From contig NZ_RDTE01000003.1 of assembly GCF_004125265.1 (NCBI RefSeq), forward strand, positions 7,564,001 to 7,628,000: 64,000 nt of DNA, in the 5' to 3' direction. The notes beneath the pieces were generated by a model, which saw only the letters and a program-made list of their open reading frames with translations, was not told the DNA's origin and did not search any database. Source of the DNA: Streptomyces lydicus (GTDB taxonomy: Bacteria > Actinomycetota > Actinomycetes > Streptomycetales > Streptomycetaceae). Positions 18,970 through 29,751 of the stretch are shown here, piece by piece. The position numbers were made by a program, and so were the translations under genes. Position 1 is the stretch's first letter, and every line of letters starts with the position of its first letter.

Positions 18970-19578
18970 ATGAATCAGCAGTATCCGGACCAGCCCGGAC
19001 AGCAGCCGCCGATGCCGGTCGGCATGTACGCACCGCCGCCACCCCCGAAGAAGAGGAGTGCCGCCGCAAAGATCGGCATCGGATGCGGCGGCGCCTTCGG
19101 TGCACTCGTCCTGATCGGGATCGTCGCCGCCGCGCTGGGCGGCAGCGACGCCACCACCCGGGCCGACGAGCCCGCGAAGCCCGGCAAGACCGCCGCCCCG
19201 GCGAAGGGGCAGGCGAAGGAGGACGCCAAGGCGGCCGGGGTCAAGCCGAAGGGGAAGTCGGAGGAGAAGCCGAAGGAGAAGCCCGAGGCGGCCCCCGAGT
19301 CACCGGCCGACCGGTTCAAGGCCTTCGTCGTGCAGCACGGAAGCGCCAACGAGAAGGCCGCCATCGCGCACGTCACCAAAGTCCAGGGCGCCGAAGAGCA
19401 GAACGACATCCTCGACTCGGTCGACATCTACACCGACTTCACCGGCGGGCTGCTGGGCCCCCACCAGAGCGAAGGCAAGCTGATCGCCTCCGCCTTCGCC
19501 GACTGGAAGACGTCCAGGAACGGCCTGGTCACCATCTACGACGCCAAGGGCGAGATGCTCGCCAACGGCAACTTCTGA
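18970..19578 (+). CDS. small single-pass membrane protein, Pro-rich N-terminus, Lys/Ala linker
   Basis: A 202-residue protein. The cytoplasmic N-terminus is proline and glutamine rich (about 1-32), a membrane helix follows (about 38-58, IGCGGAFGALVLIGIVAAAL), then a long Lys/Ala/Glu/Pro-rich linker (about 65-115), and a compact C-terminal domain (about 118-202, DRFKAFVVQHGSANEKAAIA). The C-terminal domain should sit outside the membrane; its fold was not recognised. The start ATG 18970 follows GGGGGGATCGTG, nearly identical to the context of the gene at 20882, which has the same architecture. The two look like diverged paralogues or domain-swapped relatives. Confidence 0.72.
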   Translation: MNQQYPDQPGQQPPMPVGMYAPPPPPKKRSAAAKIGIGCGGAFGALVLIGIVAAALGGSDATTRADEPAKPGKTAAPAKGQAKEDAKAAGVKPKGKSEEKPKEKPEAAPESPADRFKAFVVQHGSANEKAAIAHVTKVQGAEEQNDILDSVDIYTDFTGGLLGPHQSEGKLIASAFADWKTSRNGLVTIYDAKGEMLANGNF

Positions 19579-19798
19579 CCGGCCCGAAGCGGCAGGAGGC
19601 CTCGTCGCGGCCGAAGAGCGACGGGGCCTAGCCGTCCGGCGCGGGGTCGGCTTCGCGTGTACCTCGCTTCACGCCGGCAGCACTCGCCGCATCGCTCGCT
19701 CCACCACTTGCCTCTCCGGTTTCAGCCGGGCGGCGGCTCGCGACCGCGGGCAGGGCCATGCGCACAGGAGAGTGCGCAGCTGCAAGGCAGGGGGCCAA

Positions 19799-20695
19799 AT
19801 GACGGGAAATCAGGGGCCGATGTCGCCGGAGGACAAGAAGAACGCCCGGCTCGGCTGCGCGGTCATCGCGGTCTTCGTGCTGCTCGTGGGCGGGTGCGTC
19901 AACCTGATGGACGGCGACGACGAGACGAAGTCGTCCGCCGCCACGTCCGTCTCCGACGCAGCCGGCAGCGGGTCCGACGCGTCCGGCAGCGGGTCCGACG
20001 CGTCCGACGGCGAGGGTGACACCCTCATGGTGCCGGACTACACCGGCCGGAATCTGCAGGAAGCGCAGGACGCGGCGCAGCGCAGGGGTATCTCCCTGCT
20101 CAAGAGCCGGGATCTGTCCGCGCGCAATCGACTGCAGGTGTGGGACCGCAACTGGCAGGTCTGTGATCAGGAGCCGGCTGCCGGGTCGGTCATGCACGAC
20201 ACCGAAACGCTGACGTTCGACGTCGTCAAGGCCGATGAGAGCTGCGACGATCCTGACGCCACGGATTCCACGAGCGACGCCGGCGCATCCGAGCCCACGG
20301 ATGAACCGACCGACGCCGAGGAAACCGCCACTGCCGAGGGTTCCGCCGCGACGGATGGTTCGGTGTCCTCCGGTGGTTCGGTGTCCTCCGGCGGTTCCAC
20401 GTCCAGTGGGTCCACATCCGGTGGTTCCACGTCCGGTGGTTCGGCGTCCGGCGGTTCCACGTCCTCCAGCGGTTCCGGCACGGACGGGGGCGGTTCCTCC
20501 GGCGGTGCCGGCTCCTCCGGAGGGACGGGCTCCGAGGGCGGCAGTAGTTCCACGAGCGGCGGCGGAGGGCAGCAGGCTCCGGCGGGCGCCTCCGCGCAAT
20601 GCAATGACGGGACGTACAGCTACAGCGCGCACCGGCGAGGTACCTGCAGCCACCACCACGGGGTCGCCGTCTGGCTGCGGAGCCTTCCGGCCTGA
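19799..20695 (+). CDS. exported PASTA-like protein with Ser/Gly linker and DUF3761-like C-terminus
   Basis: A 298-residue protein with a hydrophobic N-terminal segment ending in LLVGGC (about 28-33), so a lipoprotein or single-pass anchor. Residues about 78-145 form a PASTA-like domain (VPDYTGRNLQEAQDAAQRRG; cysteine in WQVCDQEPAAGS). Residues 155-265 are a low-complexity Ser/Gly/Thr linker. The last 30 residues match DUF3761: CNDGTYSYS, HRRGTCSHHHGVAVW, a Cys/His-rich motif. The start ATG 19799 has GCAGGGGG 4-5 nt upstream. PASTA domains bind peptidoglycan or beta-lactams, so a cell-envelope role is likely. It lies between two Pro-rich membrane proteins. Confidence 0.75.
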   Translation: MTGNQGPMSPEDKKNARLGCAVIAVFVLLVGGCVNLMDGDDETKSSAATSVSDAAGSGSDASGSGSDASDGEGDTLMVPDYTGRNLQEAQDAAQRRGISLLKSRDLSARNRLQVWDRNWQVCDQEPAAGSVMHDTETLTFDVVKADESCDDPDATDSTSDAGASEPTDEPTDAEETATAEGSAATDGSVSSGGSVSSGGSTSSGSTSGGSTSGGSASGGSTSSSGSGTDGGGSSGGAGSSGGTGSEGGSSSTSGGGGQQAPAGASAQCNDGTYSYSAHRRGTCSHHHGVAVWLRSLPA

Positions 20696-20881
20696 CGGCA
20701 GCCGGCGCAGGGTGGTCGGCACCAGAGTGGCCGGGCCGCGGGCGGTCCGGGCCGGATGCGGTCCGGACCAGCGGCGATGGCGGGTGAGCGGTGTGCGGCA
20801 TGTGCGGCCATCCGGCCGTACAACCTTCGACGGCGATGGGCGGTCTTCACGTCACCAGCACAGAGGAATGGGGGATCGTGC

Positions 20882-21397
20882 ATGTCGCACTCGCAGCAGC
20901 CCGCGCCCTTCGGTCAGCAGCCCCTCCTGTACGCCATCCCGTACGTGCCGCCGCCATCTGTACCTCCGCCATCCGCGCCGTCGTCGTCCGCGCAGCCGCC
21001 GAAGGGCCCGCACTCGGCACTCAGGCTCGCCGTAGGCGTGGCCTGTGCGCTCCTCGTCCTCGGGCTCGCCGCCGTTGTCGGAAACGGCGGCAACGCCACC
21101 AAGAAGGCCCGGACCAAGCCCGCCCCCACCGTCACGGGCGCCGTCACGGCCGATCCGGCCAAGACCGCGAATCCGGCCAAGGCCGCGAATCCGGCCAAGA
21201 CCGCCAAGGCCGAGTGGACTGCCGGCCCCGTCCCCTCCGATACCCCGCGGTGCCACTGGACGCTCGCCAAGGGCGCCGGCAGCGAGCCGACCGGCACCAT
21301 CGCCCGGGGCACATCCCGGGGCCCGGCCCGCGTCACCGTCAACCAGGGGGAGACCTTCGAGACCCACGGCTGCAAGGAGTGGACACAGGCCCGGTGA
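20882..21397 (+). CDS. small single-pass membrane protein, Pro-rich N-terminus (paralogue-like)
   Basis: A 171-residue protein with a Gln/Pro-rich cytoplasmic N-terminus (about 1-45), one membrane helix (about 48-66, LRLAVGVACALLVLGLAAVV), a linker with repeated NPAKTA/NPAKAA units (about 88-106), and a C-terminal segment with two cysteines (PRCHWTLAKG and THGCKEW) that may form a disulfide outside. Function unknown. The start ATG 20882 lies behind GGGGGA and the GGGGGATCGTG context shared with the gene at 18970. It is the third of three adjacent envelope-directed genes. Confidence 0.7.
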   Translation: MSHSQQPAPFGQQPLLYAIPYVPPPSVPPPSAPSSSAQPPKGPHSALRLAVGVACALLVLGLAAVVGNGGNATKKARTKPAPTVTGAVTADPAKTANPAKAANPAKTAKAEWTAGPVPSDTPRCHWTLAKGAGSEPTGTIARGTSRGPARVTVNQGETFETHGCKEWTQAR

Positions 21398-21775
21398 CCG
21401 GCCGCCGCTGCCCAGGGCGAGATCTCGCCGTGGACCGGCCGATACCGGTCGATCATGCACCGCGACAGTGCCGCACGGCCCGGCCCGCCACCTCCCCGGA
21501 GCGCCGGAAACGGACCGGGCACCCCTGGAATGGACCAGGGCAGCCCGGGGAGAGGCCGGGACAGCCCCGGGAACAGCCCAGGACAGCCCCCGAACGCCCC
21601 AGACCGGCCCTCGACCACAGCGGCCGCCCCGCCCGCCCCGGCAGTGATTTCGCCCGTCGGGTCCGATCGGAGCCCATTCCTCCGCTCTTGCCCGGGGCGG
21701 GGTCCTGTCGAGAGGGGGCCGGTCACGAGATATCTTGATGTCGAGCAATGTTGCAGACGTGGAGTGGAGCACCCG
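21398..21775. other. icd upstream region
   Basis: No gene is supported. The distal part is low-complexity GC-rich sequence with short repeats such as GGACAGCCCC. The proximal 55 nt contain an AT-richer patch, GATATCTTGATGTCGAG (21728-21744), which is the likely promoter region for icd. Confidence 0.5.
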
Positions 21776-23995
<2,220 letters not shown>

Positions 23996-24020
23996 CCCGA
24001 CAGCTGCGTATGCCCCTTCC

Positions 24021-24049
24021 GCCCCGGCCGGTATCCCACCGGCCGGGGC
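24021..24049 (+). terminator. intrinsic terminator of icd
   Basis: A 12-bp perfect stem, GCCCCGGCCGGT and its complement, with loop ATCCC, begins 25 nt after the icd stop codon. Confidence 0.8.
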
Positions 24050-24125
24050 GGTGCCGTCTCCGGCGGCGGCCCGGGACGGGGTAGCGTCACGGTGCACGGT
24101 CCGCACTTCCCGCACGGGGGTATCG

Positions 24126-24524
24126 ATGGAACTTGCCCAAATCCGCCTGCTCGTCTCGGACTTCCGCGGCTGCTACCGCTTCTACCGGGACACCCTCGGG
24201 CTCACCCCGCAGTTTGCGGCCCCGGACGGGCCGTATGCCAAGTTCACCTGCGACGACGGCACCGCGGGCATCGCGCTTCAGGAGCGCGCCCAGATGGCCC
24301 GGGTCCTCGGCGAACTGGCGGGCGCGCCGGACGGCTACCGGTCCCTGGTCGTCCTCCGGGTCGACGACCTCGACGGCTACTGCGCGGAACTGACCGGCCG
24401 CGGCGCCGTCCTCGCGCAAGGCCCGGCGCCGATGACGGACCGGATGCGGGTCGCCCACCTCAAGGACCCCGACGGGAACCTCGTCGAGCTCCAGGAATGG
24501 CTGACGCTGCGGTCCACCGGCTGA
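24126..24524 (+). CDS. VOC (glyoxalase/bleomycin-resistance) family protein
   Basis: A 132-residue vicinal-oxygen-chelate protein with the paired beta-alpha-beta-beta-beta modules: IRLLVSDFRGCYRFYRDTLG, then a second module ending HLKDPDGNLVELQEW. The terminal glutamate before LQEW fits the metal-binding position. Members can be glyoxalases, dioxygenases or drug-binding proteins; the substrate cannot be called. The start ATG 24126 follows CACGGGGGT. It is likely monocistronic, converging with the HAD-type gene after 32 nt. Confidence 0.82.
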   Translation: MELAQIRLLVSDFRGCYRFYRDTLGLTPQFAAPDGPYAKFTCDDGTAGIALQERAQMARVLGELAGAPDGYRSLVVLRVDDLDGYCAELTGRGAVLAQGPAPMTDRMRVAHLKDPDGNLVELQEWLTLRSTG

Positions 24525-24556
24525 CCGCCGCGCCCCGCCCGCCCGGTGCCCGGCGC

Positions 24557-25264
24557 TCAGCCCACGAGGTCCAGCACCGGCCGCAGCCCGTCCGGGCGCC
24601 GGTCCACCGGCAGATGGTCCACCGGCAGGAACGAGCAGCCCAGCGCCGTGGCGGCGCCGTCGGCCACGCGGTCGTCGCCGACCATCAGGACGGCTGTTGG
24701 TTGGAGCCCCAACTCCCGGCAGCCGAGGGCGAAGAGCCGGTGGTCCGGCTTCTGGATGCCGTGCTCGTAGGACAGCACCCAGCCGTCGACATAGCCGTCC
24801 AGGCCGTGGGCGCGCAGCACCGGCCGCAGATCCCAGCCGATGTTGCTCAGTACGCCGATACGGATACCGCGCCGGTGCAGCTCCGCCAGCACCTCGGCGG
24901 CGTCGGGGTACGGCTGCCAGGCCTCCGCGGTCCTGGAGCGGTCGTAGAGTGCGTCGTACAACTCAGGCTCGGGGAGCGGGACTTGGCGGGCCAGCCCGGT
25001 GAACAGCGCCCGGTGGTAGCGGGGTTCGCGGTCGCGGACCTCCCACAGGCCGGCCAGTTCGGCGGGGACCTCCGCGGGCGGGGAGCCGCCGGGGAGCGCA
25101 CCGGCCCGTTCCAGTGCGGCCGCCGCGCGGGCGGTCTCGGCCTCGTCCATGGCCGTGCCGCAAGCGGTGAGCGCCGCACGCAGCCATGACTCGGCGGACT
25201 CGATACGCAGCAGAGTTCCGGAGAAGTCGAACAGCACACCCTTGATCGTCGTCATGACCGTCAT
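24557..25264 (-). CDS. HAD-superfamily hydrolase
   Basis: A 235-residue haloacid-dehalogenase-type phosphatase. Motif I is FDFSGTLLR, where the second catalytic aspartate is replaced by Ser, so phosphatase chemistry may be altered. Motif II is LSNIGW, motif III lysine is in IQKPDHRLF, and motif IV is MVGDDRVADG. The helical cap lies between residues about 20 and 95. Its ATG overlaps the stop of the PAP2 gene (ATGA), so the two are translationally coupled. Coupling to a membrane phosphatase suggests a shared phosphorylated substrate, by inference only. Confidence 0.85.
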   Translation of the reverse strand: MTVMTTIKGVLFDFSGTLLRIESAESWLRAALTACGTAMDEAETARAAAALERAGALPGGSPPAEVPAELAGLWEVRDREPRYHRALFTGLARQVPLPEPELYDALYDRSRTAEAWQPYPDAAEVLAELHRRGIRIGVLSNIGWDLRPVLRAHGLDGYVDGWVLSYEHGIQKPDHRLFALGCRELGLQPTAVLMVGDDRVADGAATALGCSFLPVDHLPVDRRPDGLRPVLDLVG

Positions 25265-25995
25265 TCTGCCCGCGGCGCGGCGCCGGGCACCCGTGTCCGG
25301 GACGCGTGGACGCCGTACACCGCCACGGATCCGGCCACCAGGGCCCCGCCCAGCAGCCAGCCTCCGACGACATCCGACAGCCAGTGCACGCCCAGATACA
25401 GCCGGGTGAAGGAGACCCCGACGACCGAGACCGTGACCACCGCCCGGGCCGACCGGCGCCACAGCGGACGCGCCCCGGCCAGCCGCAGCAGCCACAGCAC
25501 GAGGGCACCCGCGACCAGCGCGGACAGCGCATGCCCGGAGGGGAACGCCGCGTAGTCCGCGGAGGCCACCGGGTCCGGCCAGGCGGGGCGGTCCCTGCCG
25601 ACCAGCGCCTTCGTCACCTGCTGCAGCCCCGTACCGGTGAGCGCGGTGGCCGCCACCCAGAGGGCGAGCCGGCCCTCGCCGCGCCGTACGAGCAGCCCGA
25701 CCGCCACCGCGAGCACCGCGCGCATCGTCCACGGGTCCCAGATCCAGTCGCTGAACACCCGGACGATCCGGGTTGCGCCGGGCGCGGTCACGGCCGTCCG
25801 GTGCAGTGTGCCGGCGAGGGCCGTGTCCAGGGACATCAACGGGCCCCAGTGCGCCACGACGAGGGTGAGCAGCAGGCCGAAGAGGAGCGTGCACAGCACG
25901 GCGAAGGAGAGGCAGGGGAGGAGCGGGGCGGAGGCTTGGGGGCTGTCGTCGTCCACGGCGGACGTACGGGCGGTGGGGAGCGGCGTCGACGGCAT
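25261..25995 (-). CDS. PAP2-family membrane phosphatase
   Basis: A 244-residue membrane protein with about six helices and the complete PAP2 signature: KALVGRDRP (KX6RP), FPSGHALS (PSGH) and SFTRLYLGVHWLSDVVGG (the R..H..D motif). Such enzymes dephosphorylate lipid phosphates such as phosphatidate or undecaprenyl pyrophosphate at the membrane. The start ATG 25995 has GAGGA 7 nt upstream; an ATG 18 nt earlier lacks a site. It is the first gene of a coupled pair with the HAD hydrolase. Confidence 0.9.
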   Translation of the reverse strand: MPSTPLPTARTSAVDDDSPQASAPLLPCLSFAVLCTLLFGLLLTLVVAHWGPLMSLDTALAGTLHRTAVTAPGATRIVRVFSDWIWDPWTMRAVLAVAVGLLVRRGEGRLALWVAATALTGTGLQQVTKALVGRDRPAWPDPVASADYAAFPSGHALSALVAGALVLWLLRLAGARPLWRRSARAVVTVSVVGVSFTRLYLGVHWLSDVVGGWLLGGALVAGSVAVYGVHASRTRVPGAAPRAE

Positions 25996-26020
25996 GGGGC
26001 GATCCTCGCCCATGACCCGC

Positions 26021-26087
26021 GCCCAGGGCGAGGACCGCCCTGGGCTCCAGCCCCTGGCCCGCGCCCAGGGCGAGGATCACGCCCTGG
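26021..26087. terminator. tandem hairpins downstream of the M56 peptidase gene
   Basis: A 9-bp stem, GCCCAGGGC/GCCCTGGGC (26021-26045), and an 8-bp stem, CCAGGGCG/CGCCCTGG (26065-26087), are part of a 19-bp direct repeat (26016-26034 and 26058-26076). They lie just after the minus-strand M56 gene and before the PAP2 start. Confidence 0.65.
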
Positions 26088-26124
26088 CCCGTGGCCGGCG
26101 GTACCCCGGACGAGGAGCCTCGCC

Positions 26125-27060
26125 CTACGTCAGCGCCCTCAGGCCCGGGACGAAGGTGATCAGCAGCGGCACGGCCGGCACCAGCGCCGCCACCGCCGTC
26201 ATCCGGAGCCGGCGGCCGGGGGTGAAGCGGGGAGCGGGGGACAGCAGCCGGTCCACCCGCTGGGGTACCTGCGCGAGTTGTGTCGGGCAGGGGCCGAACA
26301 CCCCACGGTCCTCGTTGAGTTCGACCAGGGCCAGGGCGATCGTCCGCCGTCCGAAGCGGCGCGAGGCCACATCGTCGGCGGCCAGTTCGACCAGCCGGTG
26401 CACCTGATCGCGGAACGCGGCGAAGACCGGGATCTGCGGAAAGCCGACGGCGAGCGCGGAGGCGCTGTACAGCAGGAGATCGTGCCGGGCCCGTGCATGG
26501 CCCTGCTCATGGGCGATCAGCGCATCGAGCTGACGCCCCTTCAGACGTCGCAACGCCGAGGTGGTGATGACCAGTTGGGGGGAGGAGTGCTGCAGCCACC
26601 AGGCCTCCGGGCGGTCACCCTCCAGGACGACCAGACGCTCCTGGAGGGGTTCCTCGCCGGGCAGCAGCGGTGCGCGGCGCAGGAGTTCGGCCCGGCGCTG
26701 CCGACGGCGGGCGCGCGCCGCGCTGACCTCGCGGGTCAGGGTGACGGCCGTCCAGGCGCCGCCGCCGGCCAGAAGCAGGGCCAATACCCCGGCCCACGGC
26801 CCGTACCCCTGGAGCGCATACGCCTCGACGACCACCCGGGGGGCGAAGCCGAACACCGGGCCGCGGACGGCTTCCCAGGCGGCGGCCGCGCTCAGCGACA
26901 TCGCGAGCACACAGCACAGCAGGACACCGGCCACCACGCACTGCCACACCCACAGGGCGAGCACCGGTTCCCGGTCGGGCCAGTCGGAGCGGGCCATCAG
27001 GCGCGGCGCCATTGCCGCGGCCAGCACGCCGAGAATCTTCAGCGCGAGAGGGACCATCAT
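26125..27060 (-). CDS. M56-family (BlaR1/M48-like) membrane metallopeptidase
   Basis: A 311-residue membrane protease with four predicted helices and the zinc motif HEQGH in LIAHEQGHARARHD (about residue 190); the distal ligand is probably the glutamate in VELAADDVASRRFG. Family members cleave repressors or membrane substrates and usually sit beside a BlaI-type regulator gene, which is missing here. The start is an ATG pair without a ribosome site, but TAGGCT lies 6 nt upstream, as in the gene at 61559, which predicts a leaderless transcript. A DUF5134 protein gene lies upstream on the same strand. Confidence 0.87.
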   Translation of the reverse strand: MMVPLALKILGVLAAAMAPRLMARSDWPDREPVLALWVWQCVVAGVLLCCVLAMSLSAAAAWEAVRGPVFGFAPRVVVEAYALQGYGPWAGVLALLLAGGGAWTAVTLTREVSAARARRRQRRAELLRRAPLLPGEEPLQERLVVLEGDRPEAWWLQHSSPQLVITTSALRRLKGRQLDALIAHEQGHARARHDLLLYSASALAVGFPQIPVFAAFRDQVHRLVELAADDVASRRFGRRTIALALVELNEDRGVFGPCPTQLAQVPQRVDRLLSPAPRFTPGRRLRMTAVAALVPAVPLLITFVPGLRALT

Positions 27061-27221
27061 GGCGTCAGCCTATGAGCGTGCGGCTACTCGTAGGTACAGC
27101 CAGACCTGGGATGTGACCCATGCCACGTGCGTCACGGGTGTGAACCACGCACCCCTGCGCCCCCGTGCCCCCTCGCGCACTGACGCCCCGCAACCGTCCG
27201 CGGAAGTCCTACCCGAACCGA

Positions 27222-27286
27222 ACGCGGAAGCCGGACGCGGAAGCCGAACGTGGAAGCCGAGCGCGGAAGCCGAGCGCGGAAGCCGT
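27222..27286. repeat. 13-bp tandem repeat, five copies
   Basis: GGAAGCC recurs every 13 bp at 27226, 27239, 27252, 27265 and 27278, within units close to GGAAGCCGAACGC. It lies in the gap between the DUF5134 gene and the M56 gene. The period is not a codon multiple that would favour coding. Confidence 0.75.
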
Positions 27287-27314
27287 ATGCGAGAGAGCTG
27301 CCACGGCCCCGCAC

Positions 27315-27923
27315 TCACAGCGTCAGCAGCATCGCCAGCATCCCGATGCCCATCGCCACCCGGCAGGCCCGCAGCACCCCGGGCGGCCCGGCGTCCGCCG
27401 GCACCAGCCGGACCCCGGCAGCGATCACGTACACCGTGTAGTAGGCGAGCAACAGGCCGGTCAGCAGCGGCACCCCGCCCGGCCCGGCATGATCCATCGC
27501 ACCCATCGCGCCCATGGGCTCCTCCCGCCCCATCGAGCCCATCGACCCCATGGCGCCCATCGAGCTCATCGACCCGGTCCGGCCCGCCGCTCCCGCCGCG
27601 TTCATCGGATCCGACGGCACGACCATCGCGAGTGCCATGTACACCATGGCGAACGTGCCCACCGCATGATGCAGATGCCGCCGTGCCAGTGCCCAGACCC
27701 CGGCCGCCGCGAAGGCCGCGGTGAACATCCAGGGCGACCACCGGGGCTGCGTCACGGCCGAAGCGGGCAGCGCCATCGCCGCCATGCCCAGAGCCATCAG
27801 GCCCTCGCCGCGGGCATCCCCGCGGTACGCGTCAGGACCGGTACGCGCCCGGACGAGGCAGTACGCGGCGGCCGCGGCACACAGCACCACCAGCAGCCAG
27901 CCGACCAACGGCGGTGCGTGCAC
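27315..27923 (-). CDS. DUF5134 multi-helix membrane protein with Met-rich loop
   Basis: A 202-residue protein with about six membrane helices, in the DUF5134 family often found near M56 peptidases in Streptomyces. Between helices 4 and 5 (about residues 115-145) is a loop of repeated MSSMGAMGSMGSMG and PMGAMGAMDH units. Such Met/His-rich loops can bind Cu(I) or Ag(I) in other membrane proteins, but no metal role is established for this family. The start is GTG 27923 behind GGGGAGGTG. Upstream in-frame codons lack a site. The gene precedes the M56 gene, separated by the 13-bp repeat block. Confidence 0.75.
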   Translation of the reverse strand: MHAPPLVGWLLVVLCAAAAAYCLVRARTGPDAYRGDARGEGLMALGMAAMALPASAVTQPRWSPWMFTAAFAAAGVWALARRHLHHAVGTFAMVYMALAMVVPSDPMNAAGAAGRTGSMSSMGAMGSMGSMGREEPMGAMGAMDHAGPGGVPLLTGLLLAYYTVYVIAAGVRLVPADAGPPGVLRACRVAMGIGMLAMLLTL

Positions 27924-28037
27924 GGCCCACCTCCCCGAGTACCGCCTGTCGCACGGATCGGGTGCAGAATGCCCGGCCGGGCTCCGGCACACGGGAGCGC
28001 ACGGACGCACCGAGGGGGAGCGCGCGGCCTCCCGGAC

Positions 28038-28424
28038 TCAGGGCCGGTAGCGCAGCGGATGGTCCGCCGGAACCTCCGTCAGCACGATCCGGTGGCCGTC
28101 CGGGTCGGCGATCCACATCTCGACGAGCCCCCACGGCTCCTTCACGGGCGGCCGCAGGACCTCCACCCCGTGCGCCAGGAGCTCCTGGTGCGCCGCCGCC
28201 GCGTCCGCCACCTGGAGCCACAGCTGGAGGGTCTCGGTGGCCGGAGCGGTGGCGCGGCCGGAGACTTCCAGGAAGCCACCGCCGAGGAAGTAGACCGTTC
28301 CGCGCTCGGGTCCCGTACCGAATTCCCGGTAGATCTCCAGCCCCAGCGCCGTGCCGTAGAACGCCCGCGACCGCTCGGGGTCGGACGGCCGCAACAGCAC
28401 CCTGCTGCTCAATACGTGCACCAT
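28038..28424 (-). CDS. VOC (glyoxalase) family protein
   Basis: A 128-residue vicinal-oxygen-chelate protein: SSRVLLRPSDPERSRAFYGT at the N-terminus and WIADPDGHRIVLTEVP at the C-terminus, the usual paired modules. Potential metal ligands include the first histidine and the C-terminal glutamate. The substrate is unknown. It has no ribosome site, but TAGGGT lies 6 nt before the ATG, so a leaderless mRNA is likely. It is divergent from the acetyltransferase gene. Confidence 0.82.
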   Translation of the reverse strand: MVHVLSSRVLLRPSDPERSRAFYGTALGLEIYREFGTGPERGTVYFLGGGFLEVSGRATAPATETLQLWLQVADAAAAHQELLAHGVEVLRPPVKEPWGLVEMWIADPDGHRIVLTEVPADHPLRYRP

Positions 28425-28589
28425 GGCAGGACCCTACGCCGCCGGAGGCGCGCCACCGGGACGCTGCGGCCGCAAGGTCATGACGAGCTACGACCGCAAG
28501 GCCATGACGAATGGCCCTGACATCACGCCCGTGCCGCTTGTTAGCCTCCGCTCAGCCCTTCGTCCGGCCCCGAGAGGACTGCGCACACC

Positions 28590-29123
28590 ATGCCCACCAG
28601 CGAGCTGACCTTCCGTACCGCCCACGACGCGGATATCCCCGGGCTCGTCGACCTCATCGAGTCGGCGTACCGCGGGGACGCGAGCCGGGCCGGCTGGACG
28701 ACGGAGGCGGACCTGCTGGGCGGACAGCGCACCGACCCGGAGGGCGTCGCCGCCGTGGTGCGGGGCGAGAGCGGCCGGCTGCTCATCGCCGAACGGGATG
28801 CCACCCTGATCGCCTGCTGCCAGCTCGAACACCGCGGGGACCATGTGTACTTCGGGATGTTCGCGGTGCGCCCGGAACTCCAGGGCGGCGGCCTCGGCAA
28901 GGTGATCCTCGCGGAGGCCGAGCGGACCGCCCGGGACCTGTGGGGCACCGGCGAGATGCGGATGACCGTCATCCGGCAGCGCGACGAGCTGATCGCCTGG
29001 TACGAGCGCCGCGGCTACCGGCGTACCGGGCAGCTCACCCCGTTCCCGTACGGCGATGAGCGGTTCGGCATTCCGCAGCGCGCCGACCTGGAGTTCGAGC
29101 TGCTGGTCAAGCCGCTCGCCTAG
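28590..29123 (+). CDS. GNAT-family N-acetyltransferase
   Basis: A 177-residue acetyl-CoA-dependent transferase. The N-terminal FRTAHDADIPGLVDLIESAY and the acetyl-CoA loop motif FAVRPELQGGGLGKVILAEAE (V-x-P-x-x-Q-x-x-G-x-G) are clear. The C-terminal part MTVIRQRDELIAWYERRGY is typical of the Rv0428c or YycN-like group. It should acetylate an amine on a small molecule or protein; the substrate is unknown. ATG 28590 follows GAGAGGA. It ends 13 nt before the converging TetR gene. Confidence 0.88.
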   Translation: MPTSELTFRTAHDADIPGLVDLIESAYRGDASRAGWTTEADLLGGQRTDPEGVAAVVRGESGRLLIAERDATLIACCQLEHRGDHVYFGMFAVRPELQGGGLGKVILAEAERTARDLWGTGEMRMTVIRQRDELIAWYERRGYRRTGQLTPFPYGDERFGIPQRADLEFELLVKPLA

Positions 29124-29136
29124 GAGGCGTCTCCCT

Positions 29137-29745
29137 CTAGACGACCGCGTCCAACCCCGGTCCGACGACGGCGAAGGCCCGGTCGATCAGTGCGGCCGGG
29201 TCTTGGGCGCCGTCGCTGTCGCTCCACCGTTGCAGCACGGCGTCGAAGGCGCTGAGCGCCATCCCGGCGGCCAGACGCGGGTACAGATCGGTCTCGGGTG
29301 TCAGCCCCAGGCGGTGCGCCAACGCGGCGGTCAGGTCGTCGCGCCACTGTGCCTGGCGCTCCAGGAAGCGTGCGTTCAGGGCGGGGGTACGCAGAATCAG
29401 CTGGACCACTCGCAGTGCCCGCTCGGAGTGGTCGGCGCAGGCGGCGAGGGGGGCCGAGACGGCGTGCCGCAGCGCCGCGGAGGGCGGCTCCTCGACGGGG
29501 CGGGCCGCCAGCTCCGCGTGCATGCCGGTGCCCAGGTCGGCCAGGAACCGCACAACCACGTCTTCCTTGGACGCGAAGTACCGGAAGAAGGTGCGCTTGG
29601 AGACGCCGGCCGTGGCCACGATCTCGTCGACCGTTACCGCCTCGAATCCCTTCTGCGCCAGCAGTTGCAGCGCCGCTTCGGTGAGTTCGTCCGAGACGAG
29701 CTGACGTTTGCGCTGGGCCAGGGTGAGGTCAGATCGGGGATTCAC
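29137..29745 (-). CDS. TetR-family repressor controlling a divergent SDR gene
   Basis: A 202-residue TetR protein with the N-terminal helix-turn-helix VDEIVATAGVSKRTFFRYF and a ligand-binding C-terminal domain of the MftR type. GTG 29745 is preferred over the in-frame ATG 29778, because an operator-like palindrome overlaps that ATG and TACGAT lies exactly 6 nt before the GTG, predicting a leaderless mRNA. It faces the SDR gene across 80 nt that hold two matching palindromes, so it most likely represses itself and the SDR gene until a ligand binds. Confidence 0.88.
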   Translation of the reverse strand: MNPRSDLTLAQRKRQLVSDELTEAALQLLAQKGFEAVTVDEIVATAGVSKRTFFRYFASKEDVVVRFLADLGTGMHAELAARPVEEPPSAALRHAVSAPLAACADHSERALRVVQLILRTPALNARFLERQAQWRDDLTAALAHRLGLTPETDLYPRLAAGMALSAFDAVLQRWSDSDGAQDPAALIDRAFAVVGPGLDAVV

Positions 29746-29751
29746 CGGGCC

